64,000 nucleotides of DNA from Microbacteriaceae bacterium (GTDB lineage: Bacteria > Actinomycetota > Actinomycetes > Actinomycetales > Microbacteriaceae): assembly GCA_004297935.1 (NCBI GenBank), contig SCRE01000006.1, positions 124,001 through 188,000 on the forward strand, written 5' to 3'. A model generated the notes under the pieces. It made no database searches and was not told the DNA's origin. It saw only the letters and a list, made by a program, of their open reading frames with translations. The position numbers and the translations under genes are program-made. Positions within the stretch are counted from its first letter, which is position 1. Each line of letters opens with the position of its first letter. This document shows, piece by piece, positions 46,477 to 54,368 of this stretch.

Positions 46477-47016
46477 ATGTCTAAGCACACCGCTGTCGCA
46501 ACGCTCCACACCAACTATGGAGACATTGTCGTGAACCTCTACGGCAACCACGCTCCGAAGACCGTCAAGAACTTCGTCGGCCTGGCCACGGGTGGGCTCG
46601 AATGGACGCACCCGCGCACCGGCACCACGAGCACGGACAACCTCTACGACGGCGTCGTGTTCCACCGCATCATCCCGGGCTTCATGATCCAGGGCGGCGA
46701 CCCGCTCGGCACGGGCACGGGCGGACCCGGCTTCCAGTTCGACGACGAGATCAACCCCGACCTCGACTTCACCGCCCCGTACATGCTCGCCATGGCGAAC
46801 GCCGGCATCCAGCAGGGTCACGGCACCAACGGCTCGCAGTTCTTCATCACGGTCGGTTCGACCACGTGGTTGCAGGGCAAGCACACCATCTTCGGCGAGG
46901 TCGCGGATGACGCGTCGCGCGCCATCGTCGACAAGCTCGCCGCTGTTCCGACGGATGCCCGCGACCGGCCGCTGGACGACGTCGTGATCGAGTCGGTCAC
47001 CGTCGCCGACGCGTAA
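46477..47016 (+). CDS. ppiA: Peptidyl-prolyl cis-trans isomerase, cyclophilin type
   Basis: 179 aa from ATG at 46477. Cyclophilin core: THYGDIVVNLYGNHAPKTVKNFVGLA, YDGVVFHRIIPGFMIQGGDP (catalytic Arg in FHRIIP), GTNGSQFFITV and LQGKHTIFGEV (Trp replaced by His at the cyclosporin site, WLQGKHTIFG). There is no signal peptide, so it is cytosolic. It catalyses proline isomerisation during folding. The ppiA-rhomboid-crgA order is conserved in actinobacteria. Confidence 0.95.
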   Translation: MSKHTAVATLHTNYGDIVVNLYGNHAPKTVKNFVGLATGGLEWTHPRTGTTSTDNLYDGVVFHRIIPGFMIQGGDPLGTGTGGPGFQFDDEINPDLDFTAPYMLAMANAGIQQGHGTNGSQFFITVGSTTWLQGKHTIFGEVADDASRAIVDKLAAVPTDARDRPLDDVVIESVTVADA

Positions 47017-47058
47017 GCCACACGCTTTCAGGAGGCTCGACGCTGTGACACTGACCCC

Positions 47059-47895
47059 GTGACGCAGACTCCACGGTCTGCTGCTGATTACTGCTACCGG
47101 CACCCGAACCGGCAGAGCTTCGTGCTCTGCCAACGGTGCGGTCGCACGATCTGCGGCGAGTGCCAGACCCCCGGCGCCGTCGGCGTGATCTGCCCGGAGT
47201 GCATGAAGCAGCAACGGGCGACCGCACCACGGGTCAAGCCGGCCATCCTCACCCGGATGACCGGCGCAGGCGCTCCGGTGGTGACATATGCGATCATCGG
47301 CATCTGCATCGTCGTGTTCATCCTGCAGTCAATACCGGGCATCGGTGGCACGGTCACGGCCGACCTGCAGTATGCGGGACTGTACAACTATCCTCAGCTA
47401 TTCGAGCCGTGGCGGATGCTCACCACGATCTTCGCACACGCGAGCATCATCCACATCGCACTGAACATGTACACGCTCTGGCTGTTCGGCATCATCCTGG
47501 AACCGATGCTCGGCCGCGTGCGTTATCTCGTGCTGTTCCTGCTCAGCGGGTTGGCCGGATCGATCGGAGTGTTCCTGATCGCCGATCCGCGCCAACCGGT
47601 GATCGGCGCATCCGGCGCGATCTTCGGCATGATGGCCGCCTTCCTCATCATCCAGCGCCGGCTGGGCGGCAATGCCACGCAATTATTGATCCTCGTGGGC
47701 ATCAACCTGGTGATCGGGTTCGTGATCCCCGGGATCGCGTGGCAGGCGCATCTCGGTGGCCTGGTCGGCGGCGCGCTGGTCGGGCTGATCTACGTGGAGA
47801 CCCGGAGAGCCTCGCGCAAGAATCTGCAGATCGTGCTGCTCAGCGCACTGACCGCCATGATGATCCTGGCCAGCTGCTGGCGGCTGTTCGTCTGA
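47059..47895 (+). CDS. Rhomboid family intramembrane serine protease
   Basis: 278 aa from GTG at 47059. The N-terminal zinc-finger-like segment YCYRHPNRQSFVLCQRCGRTICGECQTPGAVGVICPECM (residues 11-50) is the B-box type seen in actinobacterial rhomboids. Six or so helices follow. Catalytic motifs are IHIALNMYTLWLFG (His-Asn region), GASGAIFGMM with the nucleophile Ser, and AHLGGLVGGALVG with the His. It cuts membrane proteins within the bilayer; substrates are unknown. Confidence 0.93.
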   Translation: MTQTPRSAADYCYRHPNRQSFVLCQRCGRTICGECQTPGAVGVICPECMKQQRATAPRVKPAILTRMTGAGAPVVTYAIIGICIVVFILQSIPGIGGTVTADLQYAGLYNYPQLFEPWRMLTTIFAHASIIHIALNMYTLWLFGIILEPMLGRVRYLVLFLLSGLAGSIGVFLIADPRQPVIGASGAIFGMMAAFLIIQRRLGGNATQLLILVGINLVIGFVIPGIAWQAHLGGLVGGALVGLIYVETRRASRKNLQIVLLSALTAMMILASCWRLFV

Positions 47896-47911
47896 GGCCG
47901 TTCCCGTGAAG

Positions 47912-47920
47912 TTATCCACA
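47912..47920. promoter_or_regulatory. DnaA box between rhomboid and crgA genes
   Basis: A perfect TTATCCACA lies in the 86-base space between the convergent rhomboid and crgA stops, about 12 kb from oriC. Confidence 0.4.
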
Positions 47921-47981
47921 GGGTTTCCCACAATGGGGATAGTTACAGCCGTGTAATTGTCCCCGAAGATGAGGACACGCG

Positions 47982-48272
47982 TCAGCGCCAGCGTGTCGTC
48001 ATCAAGAAGCCGACGAAGGCGATGCCGAAACCGATCAGGATGTTCCACGCGCCGAGTTGTGGAATCGGGAACTGGCTCTGGCTCACGTAGAAGACGACTA
48101 TCCAGGCGAGTCCCACCAGCATGAAGCCGAGCATGAGCGGCTTGAACCACACCGGGTTCGGAAGGTCGTCGCGGGAGGTAGCGGTCGCGGAGTCGTCACC
48201 GTGCTCATGGGCAACGCTGTGCTCACGGGCAACACGGTGCTCGCGCTTCGGTCGGATCTTGGAGCCTGCCAT
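47982..48272 (-). CDS. crgA: Cell division protein CrgA
   Basis: 96 aa from ATG at 48272; no Shine-Dalgarno, perhaps leaderless. A hydrophilic N-terminal half contains REHRVAREHSVAHEHGDD, built by 18-bp tandem units. Then NPVWFKPLMLGFMLVGLAWIVVFYVS and IPQLGAWNILIGFGIAFVGFLMTTRWR form the two helices of CrgA. It is a septal scaffold that recruits PbpA and CwsA-type partners to FtsZ in actinobacteria. Divergent from the sortase gene, as expected. Confidence 0.95.
   Translation of the reverse strand: MAGSKIRPKREHRVAREHSVAHEHGDDSATATSRDDLPNPVWFKPLMLGFMLVGLAWIVVFYVSQSQFPIPQLGAWNILIGFGIAFVGFLMTTRWR
48201..48250. repeat. 18-bp tandem duplication in crgA
   Basis: GTGCTCATGGGCAACGCT and GTGCTCACGGGCAACACG, followed by a partial GTGCTCGCG copy, encode the REHSVAHEH-type segment. 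Confidence 0.8.
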
Positions 48273-48298
48273 AACAACCAAGTGTAGCCGGTAGCTTC

Positions 48299-48328
48299 CG
48301 GGCGGCCACAGGGCGGGCAGCCACAGGG
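48299..48328. repeat. 15-bp tandem duplication between crgA and the sortase gene
   Basis: CGGGCGGCCACAGGG is followed by CGGGCAGCCACAGGG in the divergent promoter region; it is non-coding. Confidence 0.85.
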
Positions 48329-48361
48329 AGCCTGGCACGCCGCCACGGTAGAATCGCCACC

Positions 48362-49198
48362 ATGGACGAGCCGGACGCAGAAAGCGCACCCGACGGCTCA
48401 CGGCGACCCACGCACCGCTCGGGCCGACTCCGGCCGGCGACGGGCAGGGCAACCGTGGTCGGCGTGTTCGGCGAACTGCTGATCACGGCCGGTCTGATCG
48501 TGTTGCTCTTCATCGGCTGGCAGACCTGGTGGAACAGTGCGGTGCTCGCCGGGCAGCAGACATCCGCCGCGGCAACCCAGAGCCGGCAGTGGATGGAGCA
48601 AGGCCGCTCGCAGCACCAGCCATCGCCGCCCGCGACGTCTGGATCGACGCCGGTGGCGGCGCCCGCGCCGGCCGATTCCGATCCACCGCCGGTGATGCAG
48701 CCCGTGGCGTTCGCTCAGCCGCTCGCCGTCATCTACATCCCGCGTTTCGGCGCGGACTGGAAGCGCATCATCCGCGAGTCCGTCGATGTGCAGAGCGTTC
48801 TGAACAGCTACGATGCGGGCGTCGGCCACTACACCGGGACCCAGATGCCTGGGGCGGTCGGCAACTTCGCCATCGCCGCACACGACACCGGCTACGGCAA
48901 CGCGTTCCTCGACATGTCGAAACTGCAGCTCGGTGACAAGATCTACATCCAGACCAAGGAAGGCTTCTACACCTACGAGTTCCGCAATTTCCAGTACGTG
49001 CGCCCGACTGCTGTCAACGTTCTGCTGCCCGTTCCGCAGATGCAGGGGGCCACGGCGACCGACCGTCTGATCACGCTGACGACCTGCAATCCGCCCTATC
49101 ACGCGCAGGAGCGGATCGCAACGTTCGGTGTCTTCGACTCGTGGCAGCCGCTCAGCGATGTGCCGGCGGCGATCGTCACGCAAGTGAACGGGGGTTGA
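48362..49198 (+). CDS. Class E sortase
   Basis: 278 aa. A basic cytosolic tail, one membrane helix (VVGVFGELLITAGLIVLLFIGWQTWW, about 38-63), a Pro/Gln/Ser linker and the sortase fold. The catalytic His is in FAIAAHDTGYG, the Cys in LITLTTCNPPYHAQERIATFG with the Arg a few residues later. TLTTC with Pro-rich follow-up is the class E form, which in high-GC actinobacteria attaches LAxTG proteins to the wall and takes the housekeeping role. No substrate gene lies nearby. Confidence 0.93.
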   Translation: MDEPDAESAPDGSRRPTHRSGRLRPATGRATVVGVFGELLITAGLIVLLFIGWQTWWNSAVLAGQQTSAAATQSRQWMEQGRSQHQPSPPATSGSTPVAAPAPADSDPPPVMQPVAFAQPLAVIYIPRFGADWKRIIRESVDVQSVLNSYDAGVGHYTGTQMPGAVGNFAIAAHDTGYGNAFLDMSKLQLGDKIYIQTKEGFYTYEFRNFQYVRPTAVNVLLPVPQMQGATATDRLITLTTCNPPYHAQERIATFGVFDSWQPLSDVPAAIVTQVNGG

Positions 49199-49201
49199 GC
49201 G

Positions 49202-49363
49202 GTGTATGCAGCGTTGTGGCGCATCCTGCCCGGACCGGTCTGGGTGCGTATCATCATTGTCCTCATCCTGGTTGCCGCTGTGCTCTATGCGCTCGTCACC
49301 TGGGTGTTTCCCTGGGTCGACTCGATGCTGGTCGGCAACGAAGAAGGCACGGTAGCAACATGA
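49202..49363 (+). CDS. 53-aa single-pass membrane protein
   Basis: GTG at 49202, three bases after the sortase stop; its TGA overlaps the next ATG (ATGA). The protein reads LWRILPGPVWVRIIIVLIL-VAAVLYALVTWVFPWVDSM, then NEEGTVAT: one helix and a short acidic end. Tight coupling on both sides shows it is a real gene. I recognise it only as a conserved small protein of the sortase-trpG interval; function unknown. Confidence 0.8.
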   Translation: MYAALWRILPGPVWVRIIIVLILVAAVLYALVTWVFPWVDSMLVGNEEGTVAT

Positions 49364-50013
49364 CCCGCGTACTTGTCATCGACAACTACGACAGTTTCGT
49401 CTACACCCTGAACGGGTATCTGCGCGAACTCGGCGCAGAGACCGAGGTATTGCGCAATGATGCGTTTCCGGTGGGCGAGGTGGAGGAACGTCTGAGGAAC
49501 TACGACGCCGTGCTGCTCTCGCCCGGGCCTGGGAAGCCGGCCGACGCCGGCGTATCGATACCGTTGGTCAAGGCGGCGCTGCGCTCCGGCACTCCGCTGC
49601 TCGGCGTCTGCCTCGGGCACCAGGCGATCGCGGAAGCGTTCGGTGCCACGGTCACGAACGCGGAAGAACTGATGCACGGCAAGACGTCCCTGGTCAGCCA
49701 TGACGGCAGCTCCTTTTACGCCGGAGTGCGACAGCCGTTCGCCGCGACGCGCTACCACTCGCTCGCCGTGGTCGCCGAGACCGTGCCGGCCGAGTTGATT
49801 GTGACCGCTCGCACCGCAGGCGGGGTGATCATGGGCGTGCGGCACGAGAGCGCACCGATCTTCGGCGTACAGTTCCATCCGGAGTCCGTCCTGACCCAGG
49901 ACGGTTACCGGATGCTCGGGAACTGGCTCGTCGAGGCCGGATTGTCGACGGCGCACGACACAGCGCGCCACCTGGACCCGCTGCTGGTCAGCGCCCCCGC
50001 TGCGGATCGCTGA
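49360..50013 (+). CDS. Class I glutamine amidotransferase (PabA/TrpG type)
   Basis: 217 aa from ATG at 49360. It has VIDNYDSFVYTLNGYL, LSPGPGKPADAGVS, nucleophile elbow LLGVCLGHQAIAEAFG (Cys) and the C-terminal His-Glu pair in IFGVQFHPESVLTQDG. It supplies ammonia to 4-amino-4-deoxychorismate or anthranilate synthase. In actinobacteria this origin-proximal copy is annotated trpG or pabA; sequence alone does not settle which. In the mycobacterial order pknB would follow, but here a 6-kb transport module intervenes. Confidence 0.93.
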   Translation: MTRVLVIDNYDSFVYTLNGYLRELGAETEVLRNDAFPVGEVEERLRNYDAVLLSPGPGKPADAGVSIPLVKAALRSGTPLLGVCLGHQAIAEAFGATVTNAEELMHGKTSLVSHDGSSFYAGVRQPFAATRYHSLAVVAETVPAELIVTARTAGGVIMGVRHESAPIFGVQFHPESVLTQDGYRMLGNWLVEAGLSTAHDTARHLDPLLVSAPAADR

Positions 50014-50019
50014 CGCGGA

Positions 50020-50826
50020 TCAGTCCGCGATGACGAGGGCGAGCGAGGTGTCGCCGCAGGCGACCACGGAGACCGTGCTCGGCAGCGGCGCAGAGCGGTC
50101 GATACCGGCTGCTTGCGCCGAAGAGTCCGAAGCCTCACGCTCACGCAGCGGGGCGAGGGCAGCACCCAGACCATCGATGCGCAGTAGCGCGCCGGTCGCG
50201 CGGCGTGAATCCGTCGATGCGACGATGCGGCCGGAGGCGTTGACGAGCGTGCACGCACGCCCCGACGCACGCAACACCGGCAGCAGCACCTGCTCGAGTC
50301 GGGCGACGTAGACGTCGGTGCCGACCAGGCCGACCATCTGGCCACCCTGACGCACCGGCGTCGTGATCGTCACGGTGTAGTCGTCGGTGCACAGGTAGTC
50401 GACGTACGGGCCGGTGAGATGTCTGCCGCCGGTTCGGGCGGGAACCCGCCACCACTCGAGTGCCGTGTAGTCGCGGAACTGTTCGTCGTCGGGGTCATCG
50501 ACAGTCTGGAGTCGACGCAGCCCGCCGTTAGCGGCGCGTCCGAAGGTGTTGGAGGCGCTGAGCCACCAGGCGAGATGCCACGGTGCGTCGGCAAGGAAGC
50601 CGGGGGCGGCGACGAATCCGGCTCCGGTGATGAGTCCGCCTTCGCGGTCGAACTCGGGTGCGACAAGTCCGGCGATCAGCGGATCGATTCTGGCTGCCGA
50701 GTCGACACCGGCCGCGAACTCGCGCTCGACGACGTCGCGCCAATCGTCGACCATTCTGAAGACGGGTTCGAGTGTCGAGGCGACACGCTGTGCGATGTCG
50801 GCGTCGGCGACGATGGTGGCGGTCAT
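50020..50826 (-). CDS. Soluble Cache-domain protein (dCache-like sensor)
   Basis: 268 aa, with no signal peptide and no membrane helix. N-terminal helix (about 10-35), then DYTALEWWRVPA (119-130), GPYVDYLCTDDYTVTITTPVRQGGQMVGLVGTDVYVARLE (139-178) and NASGRIVASTD: the order seen in extracellular dCache domains of chemoreceptors, around the ligand pocket. In amino-acid-binding dCache domains an Arg precedes the Trp-Tyr pair; here that position is Leu (LEWW), so a different ligand is likely. Its start overlaps the FCD regulator stop (ATGA), so the two are made together. It is probably a cytosolic sensor or accessory of the adjacent transporter system. Confidence 0.7.
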   Translation of the reverse strand: MTATIVADADIAQRVASTLEPVFRMVDDWRDVVEREFAAGVDSAARIDPLIAGLVAPEFDREGGLITGAGFVAAPGFLADAPWHLAWWLSASNTFGRAANGGLRRLQTVDDPDDEQFRDYTALEWWRVPARTGGRHLTGPYVDYLCTDDYTVTITTPVRQGGQMVGLVGTDVYVARLEQVLLPVLRASGRACTLVNASGRIVASTDSRRATGALLRIDGLGAALAPLREREASDSSAQAAGIDRSAPLPSTVSVVACGDTSLALVIAD

Positions 50827-51632
50827 GGCCTCGCTCCCTCCCGAGCGTCAGCCGGGTCGGCGGTCATCACGGGATCGGTGGCAGAGGGCACGGGCGCCTC
50901 GAGCCGGGTCTTCTCGTCGATGAGCCATTCCACGGCCATGGTGATGTGTTCGGTCGTCGTGCGTCGTGCGGCGTCGGGGTCGACCGACCGGATGGCATCG
51001 ATCACCGAGCGGCGCGCAGTTCCGCTACGGTCACGATAGTCCTGTTCCCGCTGGCACAGCCAGAGCACGGACCCGGCCTCGGCCTGCAGCCGAAGCTCTT
51101 CGTGCACGAGCCGTGGCGACTGGCTGATTGCGGCGACCTCGAGCTGGAAGCGCCCGATGGCCAGACGCGCGCCACCTGCCGTGCTGAGATCGGCGCGGGC
51201 GTCGAGTTCAACGAGGCTCTGCACGTCGTCGTCGCTTGCCCGGTCCGCGGCGACCTCGGCTGCCGTGCCGGCGATGGCGATGCAGTGCAGCGAGAGATCG
51301 CGCAACTCGATGCGGCTGAGGGCACGGAGCCGTTGGCGGACGACCAGCTCGGAGGTGTTCCGGTCGTGCACCACGAAACTGCCGCCCTCTCGGCCACGCC
51401 GAGTTCTGACCAGGCCTTTATCGCGCAGCGCCTCAAGGGCTTCCCGCGCGGTGACCACGGCGACACCCAGGCTTCGGGCCAGTTCGGACTCGCTGGGCAG
51501 GCGCTCGCCGTCGTGCAGGACGCCCGCGACGATGGCGTCCGTGAGACGCTGCTCGACGAGCTCGGCGCGGCCGGCCCCGTCAAGCGGCGAGAACACGACG
51601 GCACGGGTCGCGTCGGCGGTGACCTGCGGCAT
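50823..51632 (-). CDS. GntR-family transcriptional regulator, FadR/FCD type
   Basis: 269 aa from ATG at 51632; a longer frame upstream covers the promoter region. Winged helix at about 20-90: AELVEQRLTDAIVAGVLHDGERLPSESELARSLGVAVVTAREALEALRDKGLVRTRRGREGGSFVV. An all-helical FCD domain follows (ELRDLSLHCIAIAGTAAEVAADRAS...), with an RFQLEVAAISQSPRL segment like the metal/ligand motif of FCD proteins. It is divergent from the ABC operon and translationally coupled to the Cache gene. It probably represses the ABC operon at the inverted repeat 51795-51814. Confidence 0.88.
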   Translation of the reverse strand: MPQVTADATRAVVFSPLDGAGRAELVEQRLTDAIVAGVLHDGERLPSESELARSLGVAVVTAREALEALRDKGLVRTRRGREGGSFVVHDRNTSELVVRQRLRALSRIELRDLSLHCIAIAGTAAEVAADRASDDDVQSLVELDARADLSTAGGARLAIGRFQLEVAAISQSPRLVHEELRLQAEAGSVLWLCQREQDYRDRSGTARRSVIDAIRSVDPDAARRTTTEHITMAVEWLIDEKTRLEAPVPSATDPVMTADPADAREGARP

Positions 51633-51753
51633 CCGTTTTTCTCTCTCTCGTGCGACGTGGCCCCGACAGGGTGGGCGGCCTGCCACTGCCACGTCTTGCA
51701 CTCGACGCTAACACGTGCCGAACGAACCGTTATTCGACCGTTACGGAGAAAGT

Positions 51754-51781
51754 TTGTTTTTTACATCTGGAGTCGTATGAT
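51754..51781 (+). promoter_or_regulatory. Promoter of the ABC transporter operon
   Basis: TTGTTT (51754-51759), 16 bases, TATGAT (51776-51781). It is the best sigma-A-like pair in the window and lies just before the candidate operator. Confidence 0.6.
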
Positions 51782-51794
51782 TTAGGATTTAGTG

Positions 51795-51814
51795 AACATC
51801 TGGTTTCAGATGTT
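51795..51814. promoter_or_regulatory. Candidate FCD/GntR operator (perfect inverted repeat)
   Basis: AACATCTG-GTTT-CAGATGTT is a perfect 8-bp inverted repeat at about +7 to +26 of the ABC promoter. An extra half-site ACATCTGG lies at 51763-51770 inside the promoter spacer. This fits a repressor blocking the promoter. Confidence 0.6.
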
Positions 51815-51836
51815 TAGTCGCATCGAAGGAGATGTC

Positions 51837-52943
51837 ATGACCGAAACTCAGTCGGCGAAAACTCAGTCGGCGATTCGGCTCACGGGCCTCACCAAGGAGT
51901 TCGGTCGAGTGAGGGCCGTGGATGACGTCGACCTCGAGATCGCGGCCGGCGAGTTCTTCTCGATGCTCGGCCCCTCGGGTTCCGGAAAGACCACGGTGCT
52001 ACGTCTGATCGCAGGCTTCGAGCAGCCCAGCAGGGGCGGCATCGAGCTGTTCGGGAGGGACGTCACCCGAATGGCACCGTTCGATCGCGACGTGAACACG
52101 GTCTTCCAGGACTATGCGCTCTTTCCGCACATGAGCGTGCTCGACAACGTCGCCTACGGGCTGCGGGTGCGTGGGGTTGCCAAGAAGGAACGCCTCGAGC
52201 GAGCGCGGAAGGCACTCGCGAACGTGCGCCTCGAACACCTCGCCGCACGCAAGCCCACGCAGCTCTCGGGCGGCCAGCGCCAGCGTGTCGCGCTCGCCCG
52301 GGCGACGGTGGTCGAACCGAAGGCGCTGCTGCTGGACGAGCCGCTCGGCGCCCTCGACCTGAAGCTCCGCGAACAGATGCAGGTCGAACTGAAACAACTC
52401 CAACGCGACCTCGGCATCACCTTCATCTTCGTCACGCACGATCAGGAGGAGGCGCTCACCCTGAGCGACCGCATCGCCGTCTTCAACGCGGGGCGTATCG
52501 AGCAATTGGGAACACCGTCCGATCTCTACGAGCGCCCGGCCTCGCGCTTCGTCGCGGACTTCGTCGGCACCTCCAACCTGTTCGACGCCGAGCTCTCGGC
52601 AGCCGTGCTCGGACGGCAGGGGCACCACTCGATCCGGCCGGAGAAGATGACGGTCGGCGCCGAGACGCAGTTGGGCGACGGGCTCCGTAATGCAGCCGGC
52701 ACTGTCGTCGAGGCGATCTATCTCGGCAGCGGCATACGCATCGTCGTCGATCTCGACGCGGGTCCGCGGGTGAGTGTGCTTGAGCAGAACGTGCGCGGTC
52801 GTGTCCGCGCCGACGAGCATGGCGACCGGGTCATCGTGTCCTGGCACGACGATGACGTCGTGTCCGTGACCGGCACGCCGATCGGCCAGCAGAACCCCAC
52901 GCCGACCGCTGCTGTCAGAACGGTGCCGGGAATCTCCGGCTGA
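51837..52943 (+). CDS. ABC transporter ATP-binding protein, PotA-like
   Basis: 368 aa from ATG at 51837 behind AAGGAG. Walker [20 protein letters not shown]-loop [13 protein letters not shown], signature [14 protein letters not shown], Walker [15 protein letters not shown]-loop [21 protein letters not shown]-terminal OB-type (TOBE) domain follows ([11 protein letters not shown]...). This matches the CUT/polyamine class of importer ATPases. The N-terminus [10 protein letters not shown] comes from a 15-bp duplication (51846-51875). It powers the importer with the two permeases downstream. Confidence 0.92.
   Translation: MTETQSAKTQSAIRLTGLTKEFGRVRAVDDVDLEIAAGEFFSMLGPSGSGKTTVLRLIAGFEQPSRGGIELFGRDVTRMAPFDRDVNTVFQDYALFPHMSVLDNVAYGLRVRGVAKKERLERARKALANVRLEHLAARKPTQLSGGQRQRVALARATVVEPKALLLDEPLGALDLKLREQMQVELKQLQRDLGITFIFVTHDQEEALTLSDRIAVFNAGRIEQLGTPSDLYERPASRFVADFVGTSNLFDAELSAAVLGRQGHHSIRPEKMTVGAETQLGDGLRNAAGTVVEAIYLGSGIRIVVDLDAGPRVSVLEQNVRGRVRADEHGDRVIVSWHDDDVVSVTGTPIGQQNPTPTAAVRTVPGISG
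51846..51875. repeat. 15-bp tandem duplication in the ABC ATPase gene
   Basis: ACTCAGTCGGCGAAA and ACTCAGTCGGCGATT encode [10 protein letters not shown] in frame. Confidence 0.85.
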
Positions 52944-52983
52944 GGCATCCGCCGCCCGTTGCGCAACGTGCATCCGAAAGTCG

Positions 52984-53055
52984 GCCAGGCCTCGTCAAGA
53001 GAAACAAGCCAGGCCCATCAAGAGAAACATGCCAGGCCCCGCCAAAGGAAAACAA
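52984..53055. repeat. Three 23-25-bp direct repeats before the substrate-binding gene
   Basis: Units begin GCCAGGCC and end CAAGAGAAACA at 52984, 53008 and 53031, in the spacer between the ATPase and binding-protein genes. The last ends just before the AAGGAGAG ribosome binding site. They could affect mRNA stability or translation of the abundant binding protein. Confidence 0.8.
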
Positions 53056-53065
53056 GGAGAGAATC

Positions 53066-54244
53066 ATGATTGGAACACGGAACGCGCGACGAAGCGCAAC
53101 CGTCGGACTTGCGATCGTTGCGGTCGCGCTGCTCGCCGGCTGCGGAACCGCGGGCGGCGGCGGCGGCCCGGGCGGGCAAGCCGCGTCCAAACTCGGCAAA
53201 CTGGAGGGCCAGGTCTCGATTCTGGCCTGGCCGGGTTATGTCGAAGACGGCTCGAATGACCCCAACGTCGACTGGGTGACACCCTTCGTCAAGCAAACCG
53301 GCTGCAAGGTCAACGCGAAAACGTTCGGTACCTCTGACGAAGCCCTGAACCTGATGAAGACCGGCGACTACGACGTGGTCTCGGCCTCGGGAGATGCGTC
53401 GTTGCGCCTTGTCGCCGCCCGCGATGTGGCCCCGGTCAACACGTCGCTGCTGAAGAACTACGACGGCATCTACAGCTTTCTGAAGAATCGTGCGTGGAAC
53501 ACCGTCGACGGCAAGAGCTACGGCGTGCCACATGGCTATGGCGCCAACCTGCTGATGTACAGCGCCGACGCCTTCGCCGACGCACCCACGTCGTGGGGAG
53601 TCGTCTTCGACAAAGCAGGCGATCACGCGGGAAAGGTCACCGCCTACGACTCACCGATCTACATCGCGGACGCCGCGATGTACCTGATGGCGCACCAGCC
53701 CGACCTCGGCATCAAGAACCCTTACTCCCTCGACAAGAAGCAACTGGCGGCCGCGGTCGAGCTTCTGAAGCAGCAACGGCACAACGTCGGTGAGTATTGG
53801 AGCGACTATCTGAAGGAGATCCAGTCCTTCCAATCGGGCAACTCCGTTGTCGGCACCAGCTGGCAGGTCATCCAGAACGTGCTCGAATCCGAGGGCGGCA
53901 AGACCAAGGTCACGCTGCCCACCGAAGGGGCAACCGGCTGGTCCGACACCTGGATGATCTCATCGCGATCGAAGCATCCGAACTGCGCGTACGCCTGGCT
54001 CGACTACATCGCCAGCCCCCAGGCGAACGCCGCCGCGACGGAATACTTCGGCGAGGCGCCGTCTAGCGGCGCGGCCTGTGAGTTCCGCAAAGACTGTGCC
54101 GCCTACCACGCCGGTGACGCCGCATACGCGTCGAAGATCTGGTACTGGACGACTCCGATCGCCAAGTGCCTCGACGGCCGCACCGACGTGAAGTGCACCG
54201 ACTACTCCGCCTGGACTCAGGCCTGGCAGGAAATCAAGGGCTGA
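53066..54244 (+). CDS. ABC transporter substrate-binding lipoprotein, PotD-like
   Basis: 392 aa. Signal peptide with lipobox VALLAGC (Cys26) and a Gly linker. The mature part has GQVSILAWPGYVEDG and WVTPFVKQTGCKVNAKTFGTSDE, the PotD/PotF-like start, then YDVVSASGDASLRLV, YGVPHGYGANLLMYSAD and the long C-terminal lobe with WSDTWMISSRSKHPNCAYAWLDYIASP. The family binds polyamines, related amines or thiamine-like compounds. The C-terminal extension contains four Cys (SSGAACEFRKDCAAY, AKCLDGRTDVKC) that could form two disulfides. Ligand unknown. Confidence 0.9.
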   Translation: MIGTRNARRSATVGLAIVAVALLAGCGTAGGGGGPGGQAASKLGKLEGQVSILAWPGYVEDGSNDPNVDWVTPFVKQTGCKVNAKTFGTSDEALNLMKTGDYDVVSASGDASLRLVAARDVAPVNTSLLKNYDGIYSFLKNRAWNTVDGKSYGVPHGYGANLLMYSADAFADAPTSWGVVFDKAGDHAGKVTAYDSPIYIADAAMYLMAHQPDLGIKNPYSLDKKQLAAAVELLKQQRHNVGEYWSDYLKEIQSFQSGNSVVGTSWQVIQNVLESEGGKTKVTLPTEGATGWSDTWMISSRSKHPNCAYAWLDYIASPQANAAATEYFGEAPSSGAACEFRKDCAAYHAGDAAYASKIWYWTTPIAKCLDGRTDVKCTDYSAWTQAWQEIKG

Positions 54245-54355
54245 TCGGTCCAGCGGCCTGATCGGCCCGACGGGCGGGGGGCTCGGCCTGCTCGCCGTGC
54301 TCCCCGCCGCCCGGCATCCGACCGAACCCGGCACCAGGCCGAACTCGGCACCATC
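54241..54355. repeat. Two 17-bp tandem duplications between binding protein and permease genes
   Basis: 54241-54257 and 54258-54274 (CTGATCGGTCCAGCGGC, CTGATCGGCCCGACGGG) and 54322-54338 with 54339-54355 (CCGAACCCGGCACCAGG, CCGAACTCGGCACCATC) fill much of the 124-base spacer. Confidence 0.75.
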
Positions 54356-54368
54356 GAAAGGACGGCGC

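Noticed and set aside
46372-47214. Extension of the 45826-46371 membrane protein to 462 residues
   Set aside because: The extension runs antisense through the cyclophilin gene; the ATG at 46371 has a good GGAGG.
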